A stretch of DNA of 64,000 nucleotides from Cytophagales bacterium. GTDB taxonomy: Bacteria; Bacteroidota; Bacteroidia; Cytophagales; Cyclobacteriaceae. Location: contig JAWPMT010000005.1 of the NCBI GenBank assembly GCA_033344775.1, positions 2,673,001 to 2,737,000 on the forward strand, in the 5' to 3' direction. The position numbers and the translations under genes are program-made. Positions 36,572-45,654 of the stretch are shown here, piece by piece (position 1 is the first letter of the stretch; every line of letters begins with the position of its first letter). Below the pieces are notes generated by a model. The model did no database searches, was not told where the DNA came from, and saw nothing but the letters and a program-made list of their open reading frames with translations.

Positions 36572-37618
36572 ATGATGAAGACAGATGTAGTAATCGTGGG
36601 TAGTGGTATGGCAGGCCTGGTCCTATCTGTTCTTTTGAAAGAAAAGGGTGTCGATCACGTCGTGTTAAGTCGTGTGGAAAACCGAAAAACACTCGAGTTG
36701 CCGGAAACCATTCCCCCCGCTACATTGGTGCTTTTAGAATCATTGAACTTACTGGAGCTTTTTTCGAAAAGCTCCAGTAAAACCTTTGGTTATCATTCCC
36801 TGTGGAATGGAAATGCAATCACCAACGATAATTTCTTCCATCACAATCCCTATAAGTATGGCTTAAAATTGAACAAGAAGCAACTGCTCCATGACTTGGA
36901 AGCATTGGTCCAGGACCATGTAACACCATTCAATAATCTCATTGAAATCAACCAATCGGATGAAAATGTAATCGTAGAGATTGAATCAAATCACACCTTG
37001 CATAAAATATCCTGCCGGATCATGGTAGATGCTACAGGCAGAAATAGAGCGGCGCTAAAGCATCTTGGTATTTCATCCGAAACCTTTGACAACCAGGTCG
37101 CATTGAGCTGTCATCTGCCTTATTTCAAACACTCCCGATTGATCCATCCCATCTTTACAGAATCCTTTGAAGGGGGCTGGGGCATTGTTTCTCCTTTGAA
37201 CGACCAGGTTAATGGCATGACCCTTTATGCAGAGAAAGGCAGTCCTATTCTATCACAACTCAAAGACTACCGAAACTGGAAAGCTGCGCTCTCCAAAACA
37301 CAAGTATTAAAAGATTTTTTGACGGATGATCTGAATCGAAAAGTAGTAGGTGGGAATGCCAATTCGTCCCGAGCTGCACAACTTACAGGTGCCAATTGGC
37401 TGGCCCTCGGAGATGCGGCCTTTACCTTTGACCCACTATCATCACACGGCAATTCAAACGCCATTTACAGTGCTAATTTTGCCGCCAATGCCATTCAATC
37501 AACTTTGACCAATAATGGAAATCCATCCTTTAAACATTACGAAGACACGATGGGTCGCGTGTTTGAGGAGTATTTAAGGCAAAAAGCGAAATTGTACGAT
37601 AGCAGTATATCGATTTGA
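36572..37618 (+). CDS. LodB-like FAD-dependent quinone-maturation enzyme
   Basis: The 348-residue flavoprotein monooxygenase has an N-terminal Rossmann motif (VVIVGSGMAGLVLS) and the FAD ribityl motif WLALGDAAFTFDP near residue 272. LodB-type enzymes hydroxylate the tryptophan that becomes the quinone of the oxidase encoded just upstream. Gene order lodA-lodB is the known arrangement. A start at 36575 is equally possible. A strong hairpin lies inside the coding sequence at 36749-36780. Confidence 0.87.
   Translation: MMKTDVVIVGSGMAGLVLSVLLKEKGVDHVVLSRVENRKTLELPETIPPATLVLLESLNLLELFSKSSSKTFGYHSLWNGNAITNDNFFHHNPYKYGLKLNKKQLLHDLEALVQDHVTPFNNLIEINQSDENVIVEIESNHTLHKISCRIMVDATGRNRAALKHLGISSETFDNQVALSCHLPYFKHSRLIHPIFTESFEGGWGIVSPLNDQVNGMTLYAEKGSPILSQLKDYRNWKAALSKTQVLKDFLTDDLNRKVVGGNANSSRAAQLTGANWLALGDAAFTFDPLSSHGNSNAIYSANFAANAIQSTLTNNGNPSFKHYEDTMGRVFEEYLRQKAKLYDSSISI
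36749..36780 (+). other. Perfect 14-bp intragenic hairpin with TTCG loop
   Basis: TTACTGGAGCTTTT (36749-36762) and its exact complement (36767-36780) flank the loop TTCG. In RNA this gives a 14-bp stem, although UUCG is exceptionally stable only with a C-G closing pair and here the closing pair is U-A. It sits about 180 bases into the LodB-like gene and has no following T run, so it is not a typical terminator. Confidence 0.7.
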
Positions 37619-37667
37619 AGCGTACATGAGAATTTATTGCCGAAGGTCAGGAATAATATCTTTTCCT

Positions 37668-37686
37668 TATATTTGTAACTAGTTAC
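37668..37686 (+). promoter_or_regulatory. TAnnTTTG box overlapping GTAACTAGTTAC palindrome
   Basis: TATATTTG at 37668-37675 matches the Bacteroidota -7 element TAnnTTTG. Its last base starts a perfect 12-bp palindrome, GTAACTAGTTAC (37675-37686), ending 16 bases before the start of the MarR-GNAT gene. An operator at the transcription start suits autorepression by a MarR dimer. No TTG at the ideal upstream spacing was seen. Confidence 0.6.
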
Positions 37687-37702
37687 GTAACCGCTAACAT
37701 AT

Positions 37703-38659
37703 ATGGATTTCGAAGCAATAGGTAAAATGGCATTGGGCAGCAGGTTAAGGTTTTTGAGCGAAAAGGTCACGGAAGATGCTCAGCAGATCTACGATGCTTA
37801 CGGCATTGAACTTAAGCCAAAATGGTTTCCAGTTTTCTATTTTCTGTCAAATGAAAAATCAGGAAAATCCATTACAGCTATTGCCACTGAAATTGGTCAT
37901 TCACATCCCTCAGTGATCAAGATTGTAAGAGAAATGTCTAAGGATCAGCTGGTTCAAGAACAGAGAGATACTAACGATGGGCGCAAAAACCTGATTCATT
38001 TGACAAAGAAAGGTGTGGAGCTGTCCATTAAAATCAAGGCACAGTACATCGATGTGGAGAACGCCATTGACAACATGCTAAAAAATTCGAAGCACAATAT
38101 TTGGTTCGCTCTTCAGGAATTCGAATACATTCTCAATGAGAAGACCCTTTACGCCAGGGTACTGGAAGAGAAGAAAATGAGAGAATCAGCGACAGTTCAA
38201 ATAGTGGATTATCAAGCGAAACATCACTCGGCTTTTCGGGAACTCAATGAAGCGTGGATCAACCAATACTTCCGGCTGGAGGATGCCGATAGACAAGCCC
38301 TGGACAAGCCGGTGGAACACATCTTAGAGAAGGGAGGAAAAATTCTTGTTGCCGAACAAAACAACGTCGTTTTGGGCGTGTGTGCTTTACTGAAGATGTC
38401 TGACGAAAATTACGATTATGAACTTGCCAAAATGGCCGTTTCTGCAAAAGCAAGAGGACTAGGCATTGGATCTCTATTAGGAAAAGCGGTCATCGAAAAA
38501 GCGAGGCAGTTAGATGCCTCTTACCTGTATCTGGAAAGCAATACAATTTTAACACCGGCAATTTCCCTCTATGAAAAACTGGGATTCAAAAAGATCACTG
38601 GACGGAACACACCCTATGAAAGATGTAATATTCAAATGGAACTAAAACTAAACCCTTGA
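37703..38659 (+). CDS. MarR-type HTH regulator fused to GNAT acetyltransferase
   Basis: The 318-residue protein has an N-terminal winged helix (about 30-140: SITAIATEIGHSHPSVIKIVREM, then DGRKNLIHLTKKG). A GNAT domain follows from about 165 (EAWINQYFRLE, then the acetyl-CoA loop KARGLGIGSLLGKAVIEKA, and PAISLYEKLGFKKI). Such bifunctional proteins are widespread in Bacteroidota; the acetyl acceptor and inducer are unknown. DUF2000 follows after three bases. A palindromic operator candidate precedes it. Confidence 0.9.
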   Translation: MDFEAIGKMALGSRLRFLSEKVTEDAQQIYDAYGIELKPKWFPVFYFLSNEKSGKSITAIATEIGHSHPSVIKIVREMSKDQLVQEQRDTNDGRKNLIHLTKKGVELSIKIKAQYIDVENAIDNMLKNSKHNIWFALQEFEYILNEKTLYARVLEEKKMRESATVQIVDYQAKHHSAFRELNEAWINQYFRLEDADRQALDKPVEHILEKGGKILVAEQNNVVLGVCALLKMSDENYDYELAKMAVSAKARGLGIGSLLGKAVIEKARQLDASYLYLESNTILTPAISLYEKLGFKKITGRNTPYERCNIQMELKLNP

Positions 38660-38662
38660 CGA

Positions 38663-39076
38663 ATGCCTTTTGAAAATAAGATTGCCATCGTGATCAAAGA
38701 CGATCTTCAGCATTGGCAAAAACTGAATGTCGCCTCTTTCCTTGCTAGTTCCGTTGCGGTCCGATTCCCGGAGACGCATGGCCAGCCGTTTGTGAACGCA
38801 TCCAATTCTGAGTTTCTTCCCTTTATCAAACAGCCGATGCTCATTTACAAGGCGGATGACCCATCTCAATTAGATCGGGCATTTAGAAGAGCTAAAGAAA
38901 GAGATTTACATATTGGGGTTTTTACATCACCCCTCTTTTTGACAAAAAATGAAGTGGAAAACCATTTGGAAATAGGCAAAACCACCGATGAGTCCCAGGA
39001 CCTGGCGGGAATTGTCATTTACGGTGAAAACAAGAAAGTGAACAAAGCCTTAAACGGGCTCAAATTCCACGATTGA
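38663..39076 (+). CDS. DUF2000 family protein
   Basis: The 137-residue protein fits DUF2000: the opening KIAIVIKDDLQHWQKLNVASFLASSVA, then QPMLIYKADDPSQLDRAFRRA and VFTSPLF. Related structures have a peptidyl-tRNA hydrolase-like fold, but the activity is not established. It forms a two-gene operon with the MarR-GNAT regulator. Confidence 0.83.
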   Translation: MPFENKIAIVIKDDLQHWQKLNVASFLASSVAVRFPETHGQPFVNASNSEFLPFIKQPMLIYKADDPSQLDRAFRRAKERDLHIGVFTSPLFLTKNEVENHLEIGKTTDESQDLAGIVIYGENKKVNKALNGLKFHD

Positions 39077-39169
39077 AAAGGCCGAAGAGAGGTATTGCTA
39101 AAATGGAATAACCAGGTTATCAGGGTTTTCCTGGCCAGAAAGACGCCCCACCCAACCCATCCTTTCACC

Positions 39170-39207
39170 TTAGCCCTGCGCTATTGGGGCAGGCGAGTAC
39201 CTGCAAC
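39170..39207. repeat. Dispersed intergenic repeat, copy 2
   Basis: This is the second copy of the 23607-23645 repeat, in the same orientation, inside the 270-base gap after DUF2000. Both copies follow the 3' end of a plus-strand gene by 40-100 bases. No gene is seen in the gap. Confidence 0.7.
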
Positions 39208-39346
39208 TCAATTTGATAACGCTGATAAATTTGTTATTCAGTAATTGGCATGCAAAGGCTAATTTCTTACGTTGGAGCCTTTATAGTTTTGAAATGAATC
39301 TAAACTTGTTGGAAAATCCTGATATCAAGCGCTAAAGAACATTAAA

Positions 39347-39949
39347 ATGAAATTTTGGACATTCATATGGATACTTTCAATCACGACAAGTTGTTGTGAA
39401 TTCAGTGATAAAGACTTTGAATTTTCTGAAGACCAAATAGCCCTATTTGGTCATTACAATATAGGAGACACGATTTATTACCAAAGTAAATCCGGAGACT
39501 ATGACACACTAACAGTTTCAAGAATCGATTCTTCTCAACAATGTGGAGGATTCATGGGGTTTCCCGTACGAGGACAATCTGTTGAAATCAAGCATGTACC
39601 TAAGAACAAATGGGTTGCAGGAATTTCTCATTACGAGGATAAACCAGCAGAAGAAATTGATCAAAGTTTAATCACGATTGTAAAAACCCCAATACCTGAT
39701 AAAAACATGTATAATGTTGGTTTCGATTTTAGAGATTTTTATGCAGGAGTAGATGGACATCCTAATAAACAGAATGATGACTTCTTCACTGATTTACAGA
39801 TAAAGGAGTATTGGCAAGTGAAAACCGAACTTCCTCTTGAACACCAGACCGACAGTTCAGTTGTTGAAATATTCTGGACATCAAAATTTGGGCTCACCGC
39901 TTATTTCCTGAAAAATGGCGACTATTACAAAATAAAGAACGGACGCTAA
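39347..39949 (+). CDS. Hypothetical lipoprotein
   Basis: The 200-residue protein has a short lipoprotein signal peptide (lipobox TSCC near residue 15). The mature part is beta-rich, with FGHYNIGDTIYYQSKSGDYDTL and a C-terminal KFGLTAYFLKNGDYYKI strand pair, a pattern common among Bacteroidota envelope proteins of unknown role. No partner is evident. Confidence 0.65.
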   Translation: MKFWTFIWILSITTSCCEFSDKDFEFSEDQIALFGHYNIGDTIYYQSKSGDYDTLTVSRIDSSQQCGGFMGFPVRGQSVEIKHVPKNKWVAGISHYEDKPAEEIDQSLITIVKTPIPDKNMYNVGFDFRDFYAGVDGHPNKQNDDFFTDLQIKEYWQVKTELPLEHQTDSSVVEIFWTSKFGLTAYFLKNGDYYKIKNGR

Positions 39950-40024
39950 AACAGTATTTCACAAGAGCTTTAAGTTTTCCAAACATTGAAAGAGATCAGA
40001 ACCATCCAAAACCTTCAATTTGCC

Positions 40025-40468
40025 ATGTTTGATTGGATGAATGGCTTTTTTGACTTACTGGTAAAAATAATTGACCATAACACAGATCTGAAGGCTATTG
40101 AAGATGATATTAAAAACTTACAATCAGACCTGGCTCAGATCAGAAGTGACCTCAATAAGGAAGTCGAAATTTTGGAATTAGGTGAGTTGGACAAAGCTTT
40201 CTTCATTAAATCCGTGACTAAACTGTTGTCAGTTAATCTTTTAACCCTCAGGATGTCCAAAATCCAAATGAAACCAACCGATTTCCTTGATTGGGATGAT
40301 CTTATCAAAATTGAAAAAAATACCAGATCACACCTGAGCCAATTCGGCCAACAAGATTTACAAAATGCATGGGTTGCGTTCAACCAATGTTCGGCTAACC
40401 TAATTTTCAAAATCAAGAAAAGATCATCTGAAAACAATGGAAAAAGAGCAATTAAAGAAAATTTGTAA
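40025..40468 (+). CDS. Hypothetical helical protein
   Basis: A protein of about 147 residues from the ATG at 40025 (MFDWMNGFFDLLV); a TTG at 39986 would add 13. A heptad-like stretch (LKAIEDDIKNLQSDLAQIRSDL, split here for brevity as residues 22-43) suggests a coiled coil, and the C-terminus is basic. No family was recognised. It lies between a lipoprotein gene and a T9SS gene. Confidence 0.5.
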   Translation: MFDWMNGFFDLLVKIIDHNTDLKAIEDDIKNLQSDLAQIRSDLNKEVEILELGELDKAFFIKSVTKLLSVNLLTLRMSKIQMKPTDFLDWDDLIKIEKNTRSHLSQFGQQDLQNAWVAFNQCSANLIFKIKKRSSENNGKRAIKENL

Positions 40469-40555
40469 ACAGCATAAGAATCTGATATTTTAGAAGCAAC
40501 AAACAGCTAGTCACACTTCTGGCTTGACAATAGAATCAAAGACAATTATCGAAAA

Positions 40556-43539
40556 ATGAGACGTACAATTTGGGCTGGAATTTTTATACTGACATTTCTT
40601 AAACTGAATGCCCAATCCGTATTTCTTAATGGGTACAGTTTTGTTGACGGTCCGCGAGAGCTATTACCTGAGCCAACCAGCATTACCGTAATGGGTGACT
40701 TTTTTTTTCAGGGATACGAGGAATTAAAAGAATCCATCTACGATTCTTTATTTTCTTCTTACTCATTTGAGTACGCCGGGGATGAAATCTTTGGAATCGG
40801 TGGGTTTATATTAGACTACACTTATATTGATCAAAACTTACGACTGACGATTCCTGGAGGAGTGGGTATTCGCACCACGATATTAACCCCAATGACTCCC
40901 TACCAATGGGTTAATTATGCTTGCGTTTTAGACGTGGAAAAACAAACAATATCGCTTTACATCGATGGTGAGCTTATTGCGGAAAAGCCATATGAGACCG
41001 ACGATGGCGACTGGGAAGCTGACAATAGGGTGACGATCGGAGGATCAGACCAAAGAATAGGTGATGGGTTCAACGGGAAACTCAGCAATTTTAATGTTTG
41101 GGGGGAAGCACTGGATCAAAATGAAATTCAATTCTTCAGACACCAAAGTCCAACCGGACTTGAAAGTAACCTGATGCTTTCCTGGGACTTTTCCACCATA
41201 GATAACTCCACCATAAGGGATAGAACAAGCAACATGCATCATGGTATGCTTCAAACCGGAACCTCTTTACGATCCGACAGGCCAAGTTACTTGTTGCCAA
41301 TCGAAAATATTGATCTGCACCTTCACCGTATTGAGATGGTGGACTTTGAGAACCTATTGATCGGTCATAATCCTTTGACCATTTCGTTGATCAACTATGG
41401 CAAGAATCAAGTGTCCGATTTCCAGGCATCCTTTTATTTGAATGATTCATTGATAGCTACTGAACAGATCGATCAGGTTATTCTTCCACGATCTCGATTC
41501 GACTATACGTTTCAAACACCTCTACACGTAGATACAGGAGATTTTCATCTTGATATTGAGATTACCGGTTTGCGTGCCGATTTTTTGGGGAATAGCTCCT
41601 TACAATCGGAGTTTTCAATTAAGCATCAACAAATCTTCCCGGATGAAGGAGCCGTCTATGGCAAGCATGAAGTCACTCGTTTTAGCTGGGAAAGTGATTT
41701 GGATCCCACCTTTCAAAATCGATTACAGGTGGCCACTGATAGCCTTTATGAAAATTTGATTTTGGATACTGTAATCGTTCACTATAAAGAATATTTAATT
41801 GAGGATAACTATGGCCCTCCGGATAGCCTGGAAGTCAGGCTCCCCATTTTCGATGGGCAGCTTGACCTCATGACCTTGTTAGAGGAAAATACGGAATATC
41901 ATTGGAGACTCATCTCATCCAACGATTCCACACAATATGAATTGGAGAGCCATTTTTTTACTGATTCTACCAGAATAGTCGTATTCAAAGATGAAATCGG
42001 TGATACGTTTGAAGTAGGCGAATATCCATTCTGGGGGAAGGAGGCAAAAGTCAGTTTTGAAATAAGGGAACTTGGGATAGTCAGAGACATAAATATAGGC
42101 TATACGATTAACCAGTACTTTCGCTGTACCAGTGGTGACGGTTTCAATGGTTTCATCTCATTGATTTCACCTTCAGGGACGAAGATCAGGTTATCCAAAA
42201 ATCACGAGCTCTTCAGCATATCTAACACCAGGTACTATGACGATGAGGGCTTTGTAAGTGATACCACCTATTATGATTTGTTTAACGACATGGGATTACC
42301 AGATCATTACAATGCATGCATTTATAACCCATTGCCGCGATACCCAAATTTTAGATTAAAACCTTTTGAACCACTATCAACCCTCATCGGTGAAGAGTCA
42401 TTTGGAACCTGGACTTTAACTGTGGATATGGATAAGCTTGACGGATCTATCAGTAACGTATCTTTAGAAATTGGCATTGAGAGTCATCCTATCGAAGTAT
42501 TCGTATCCAAAAACGCAAGTATTCAGCAAATCTGGAATGGAACACCGACCAGGTTTATCAAACATTCCATATTCAAAGAAGTATCGAATTCGGTGATTTT
42601 GAGACGATTCATCAAACTGACCAAACTTCTTTCACGGACACCACGCTGACCACACCCAATCAAGTTGTTGTTTATAGAATTGTAGGTTCAAGGGAGGATC
42701 AAGACTTCATTTCCAATGAAGCCGAATACAGAACATGGCTTGAACAGCCCACTATAAACGAGAGAGCATTTCATATTTCCCATGAAACAGACTATGAATG
42801 GATCGTCCAAACCAGTTGGAATTCGACAGGTTCGACATTTGGCTACCTTTTAGATGATGGTAGGAAAATTTCAACCTACGATGGTGACCCGCCAACAGAA
42901 GTGACTACTACACCCTTCAGAATTGCAACATTCCATCAATTTGATACCAGTCAGTGGAGTGATCCTGTTTCTTACAGCTTTGAATTACTATCTCCTGAGA
43001 ATGGCGGCATTGTTTCGTTGAACCAGATTGGTGATTTTGAGTGGTTTTCTGACATGGAAAGTGAAGCAAGGTTGATCATTGGCAAGTCAAGGGATGAACG
43101 TGGAAAGATTATCCCTGATTTCGAAGCAAAAAACGTAGATCATACAATCTCCCTATCTACCAGTGAAAGTGTTGCCTTATTTGATGATATAGGGGAGTAT
43201 TATTGGTCGATCATCTTAAAAGAAAGTGAATTTTACGAAGGGATATTTCTTTCGAAGCAGGGATCTTTTACCATAGAAGAAAAGCCACTAAGTACACCCA
43301 CTCAACAATTAGCTGAAGTATGGCCTAACCCGGTTACTGGGAGCCTTACCGTGGAAACGAATGGTCATTCCAGGAAAAAAATAGCGCTCGTAGACCTTTC
43401 AGGGAAAATGGTACTGGCAAAAAATACCAATGACCAAACAATTGTGATCAATACAGAAGGGATCAAAAATGGTGTTTACTTATTGCAAGTCACCACTTCA
43501 GATAATTCATACACACATAAAGTGATCATTGCGAATTGA
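40556..43539 (+). pseudogene. Frameshifted multidomain T9SS-secreted protein
   Basis: The first frame runs from 40556 to a stop at 42649, and a second frame continues to 43539. The join is near 42505-42535, where both frames stay open; a run of five A at 42509-42513 is a candidate slip. Joined, the protein of about 990 residues has a signal peptide, a LamG-like domain (about 30-210), a CARDB-like region and a P-domain-like segment (SPSGTKIRL, later FGTWTLTVDMD). A fibronectin-type segment (WNTDQVYQTFHIQRS) and a T9SS tail (VWPNPVTGSLTVE, GIKNGVYLLQVTT) follow. It could be real decay, programmed shifting or a sequencing error. Confidence 0.75.
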
Positions 43540-43572
43540 TGAATTGTATACGCTTCACTATTTGAAATAGAT

Positions 43573-43956
43573 ATGAATGCTCCAAAGAAGTTTGGTCGTT
43601 TAATTGTTGTTGTAATCATTAGCTATCTTGGTTTTAGTCTGTATGTAATATTGGGACCAGACATAGAGAACTACAAAAACAGGATTGAATTCGACGCTGA
43701 ACAGTGGAAGAATTGGGAAGAATCAGAGGACACCATGTCCTTGAGATGGGACATGACCCACAGTTTAACGACAAACTACGAACTCGTTGGTATGTCGACC
43801 GATGTAGTAATCGCACTACTGGGCGAGCCTTCCAGAAAGTCCAATGCTGATTTTTATTATTATCTGGGCATGACAAGAAATGGGATTGACACAGGTTCAC
43901 TAATGCTGGAACTCGAAAACGGCAAGGTAGTGAGCTATAAAGTGCGGCATGGCTGA
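43573..43956 (+). CDS. Hypothetical membrane-anchored BamE/SmpA-like protein
   Basis: The 127-residue protein has one N-terminal transmembrane helix (GRLIVVVIISYLGFSLYVIL). The C-terminal part recalls a BamE/SmpA fold: LVGMSTDVVIALLGEPS, then YYYLGMTRNG and LELENGKVVSYKV. The resemblance is to the fold motif M-x-x-x-x-V-x-x-L-L-G-x-P only; a role in outer-membrane assembly is not implied. It stands alone, 33 bases after the T9SS gene. Confidence 0.6.
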   Translation: MNAPKKFGRLIVVVIISYLGFSLYVILGPDIENYKNRIEFDAEQWKNWEESEDTMSLRWDMTHSLTTNYELVGMSTDVVIALLGEPSRKSNADFYYYLGMTRNGIDTGSLMLELENGKVVSYKVRHG

Positions 43957-44007
43957 TGAGGGTGGCTTAAGTCATAAACCATACCAAAGCGCAGACACAA
44001 TCCAAGA

Positions 44008-44739
44008 TCATTTTTTAGAAACCAGCTTTTTGAGAGGCACTGAAAGAAGCCTGCCAAGAATAACCGTCAAAAACAGATTACCAAAAATATTTTCAAGGTT
44101 CGCTATTTTCTTCATTAAGTTGTGAGCATCAGGATACATGGTATCAATGCCTGCAATGGAGTTTTGACTAAACATCAACGCCTGTATATAACTTGGATAT
44201 CCAATTTCATAGGCTTGCCCCAAGAGGCTATGGTCTCCCAATAACAAAATCAATTCGAAGACTTCTGCAAAAGAGAGGATGATGAGAAAGTAAACCACAA
44301 TAGCACCCCAAATATGATCTGTCTCCGTCTCAGGTGACTGGAATATATCCTTCAGGATGTAGAAACTAAAGATGACATCAACGATCAGGTTTGACAAATG
44401 AAAAAGCGGAAACAGTATTTGTTTCTGAGTCGGTGAATAAATATCTGCAAACGGGTAAGCTACACTCAGTCCTATAATAAGCCCCAAAACGGCATAGACC
44501 TGTAACGTACGAATGAGCAAATCCTGACGTCCCAGCATCTTGAGTAATTGTATACAATACAAATAGAAGACTACATCCAAAATGGAAAAAATGGCGCCTC
44601 CATATTTAGGACCATTCATATCACCTGTTAAGAATGTACTTTCAGAAGCCAGCACAACCACTACTTGCATCAAAATCACATAGGCTAATAATCGTCCATA
44701 AAGATTGCTTTTGGAAAGAATTTGGAACCTACTCTTCAT
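44008..44739 (-). CDS. Hypothetical polytopic membrane protein
   Basis: The 243-residue protein has about six hydrophobic segments (for example LLAYVILMQVVVVLA, LQVYAVLGLIIGLSVAY, IWGAIVVYFLIILSFAEV) and a basic C-terminus (PLKKLVSKK). No family was recognised. It starts three bases after the AraC-type regulator gene and is probably its cotranscribed partner or target. Confidence 0.65.
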   Translation of the reverse strand: MKSRFQILSKSNLYGRLLAYVILMQVVVVLASESTFLTGDMNGPKYGGAIFSILDVVFYLYCIQLLKMLGRQDLLIRTLQVYAVLGLIIGLSVAYPFADIYSPTQKQILFPLFHLSNLIVDVIFSFYILKDIFQSPETETDHIWGAIVVYFLIILSFAEVFELILLLGDHSLLGQAYEIGYPSYIQALMFSQNSIAGIDTMYPDAHNLMKKIANLENIFGNLFLTVILGRLLSVPLKKLVSKK

Positions 44740-44742
44740 ATA

Positions 44743-45606
44743 TTAACCTTTTTCAAGTTTCGCAAAACCTACCGTCCTGCGATAAACATCCGGAGATACA
44801 CCTACTTTCTTTTTGAATAAACGACTGAAATAAAATTCGTCCTGATAACCAAGTTCTGCGCTGACTCTTTTCACGGATTTGGAGGTTAAGTAAAGTTCTC
44901 TTTTCGCCTCAATTACAATGCGACCCACAATTAAATCAGTCAATGTTTGATTGAGATACTTCTTTGAAATTTTCGCTAATGTCTTTGAGTTCATACAGAG
45001 TAGGTCTGCATAATCTTGAGGTGCATGTATTTCACAAAATTTATCTTCAATCAAATTGATGAGGTTTTGCATGATTTCAGATTGGTGTCCGGACGGTTTC
45101 GAAGGATTAAATTCATCAAATTGCATTTTTTGCCTTACCGCTTCGATCAAAAAAATCTTTAGGTAAGCAACCAATACCTCATGCTGGGCAACACCCTCTT
45201 TCTTCATTTCGTTTGATAATTGATCAATCAGGCTATTAAAGGTGTCTATACGATCAATTTTAAAGTAGGGAGGCTGATTGAAGTTGTGAAAAAGTACCCC
45301 TTCCGTTTCCACTTCATTTTGATGACGATATGTACAGAAAAAATCTGGATGGAAATTCAAAAGAACGCCAGAACAATGACTGTCAGAAGTGATCATATGA
45401 GGTTGATAGGGACCAATACAAATCATGTAATTGCCATCAAGCTCATGCTCTGAAACATCTACAAGAAGTTTAAAACTACCTGTATTTAAAATGATCAATG
45501 AGTAATAATTCTTTCTTTGAACATGATCGAAATGAGATAAACTGTTGAATCGCTCAAGCCTGAATGCCAATTCGCCGGTTTGTTTATCGATAATGATTTG
45601 TGCCAT
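44743..45606 (-). CDS. AraC family transcriptional regulator
   Basis: The 287-residue protein has an N-terminal cupin-like sensing domain (FKLLVDVSEHELDGNYMICIGPYQPH) and a C-terminal double HTH (about 190-280: YADLLCMNSKTLAKISKKYL, then VKRVSAELGYQDEFYFSRLFKKKVG and SPDVYRR). It lies between a monooxygenase-domain gene upstream and a membrane protein gene downstream, all on the minus strand. A hairpin separates it from the upstream gene. Confidence 0.92.
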   Translation of the reverse strand: MAQIIIDKQTGELAFRLERFNSLSHFDHVQRKNYYSLIILNTGSFKLLVDVSEHELDGNYMICIGPYQPHMITSDSHCSGVLLNFHPDFFCTYRHQNEVETEGVLFHNFNQPPYFKIDRIDTFNSLIDQLSNEMKKEGVAQHEVLVAYLKIFLIEAVRQKMQFDEFNPSKPSGHQSEIMQNLINLIEDKFCEIHAPQDYADLLCMNSKTLAKISKKYLNQTLTDLIVGRIVIEAKRELYLTSKSVKRVSAELGYQDEFYFSRLFKKKVGVSPDVYRRTVGFAKLEKG

Positions 45607-45616
45607 TTTCTAGAAA

Positions 45617-45643
45617 AGAAGGGAGTGAATTCACTTCCCTTCT
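45617..45643 (-). terminator. Hairpin after the ABM-domain gene
   Basis: AGAAGGGA-GTGAATTC and its complement (45617-45643) form a near-perfect stem with a one-base bulge and almost no loop, centred on GAATTC. It lies in the 48-base gap between the monooxygenase-domain gene and the AraC gene. The T run on the minus strand is short (four bases), so it may attenuate rather than fully terminate, or act as an operator. Confidence 0.5.
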
Positions 45644-45654
45644 AAAGTAACCAT

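Noticed and set aside
36749-36780. The LodB-internal hairpin as an ordinary terminator
   Set aside because: It lies early in an intact coding sequence and lacks a following T run.
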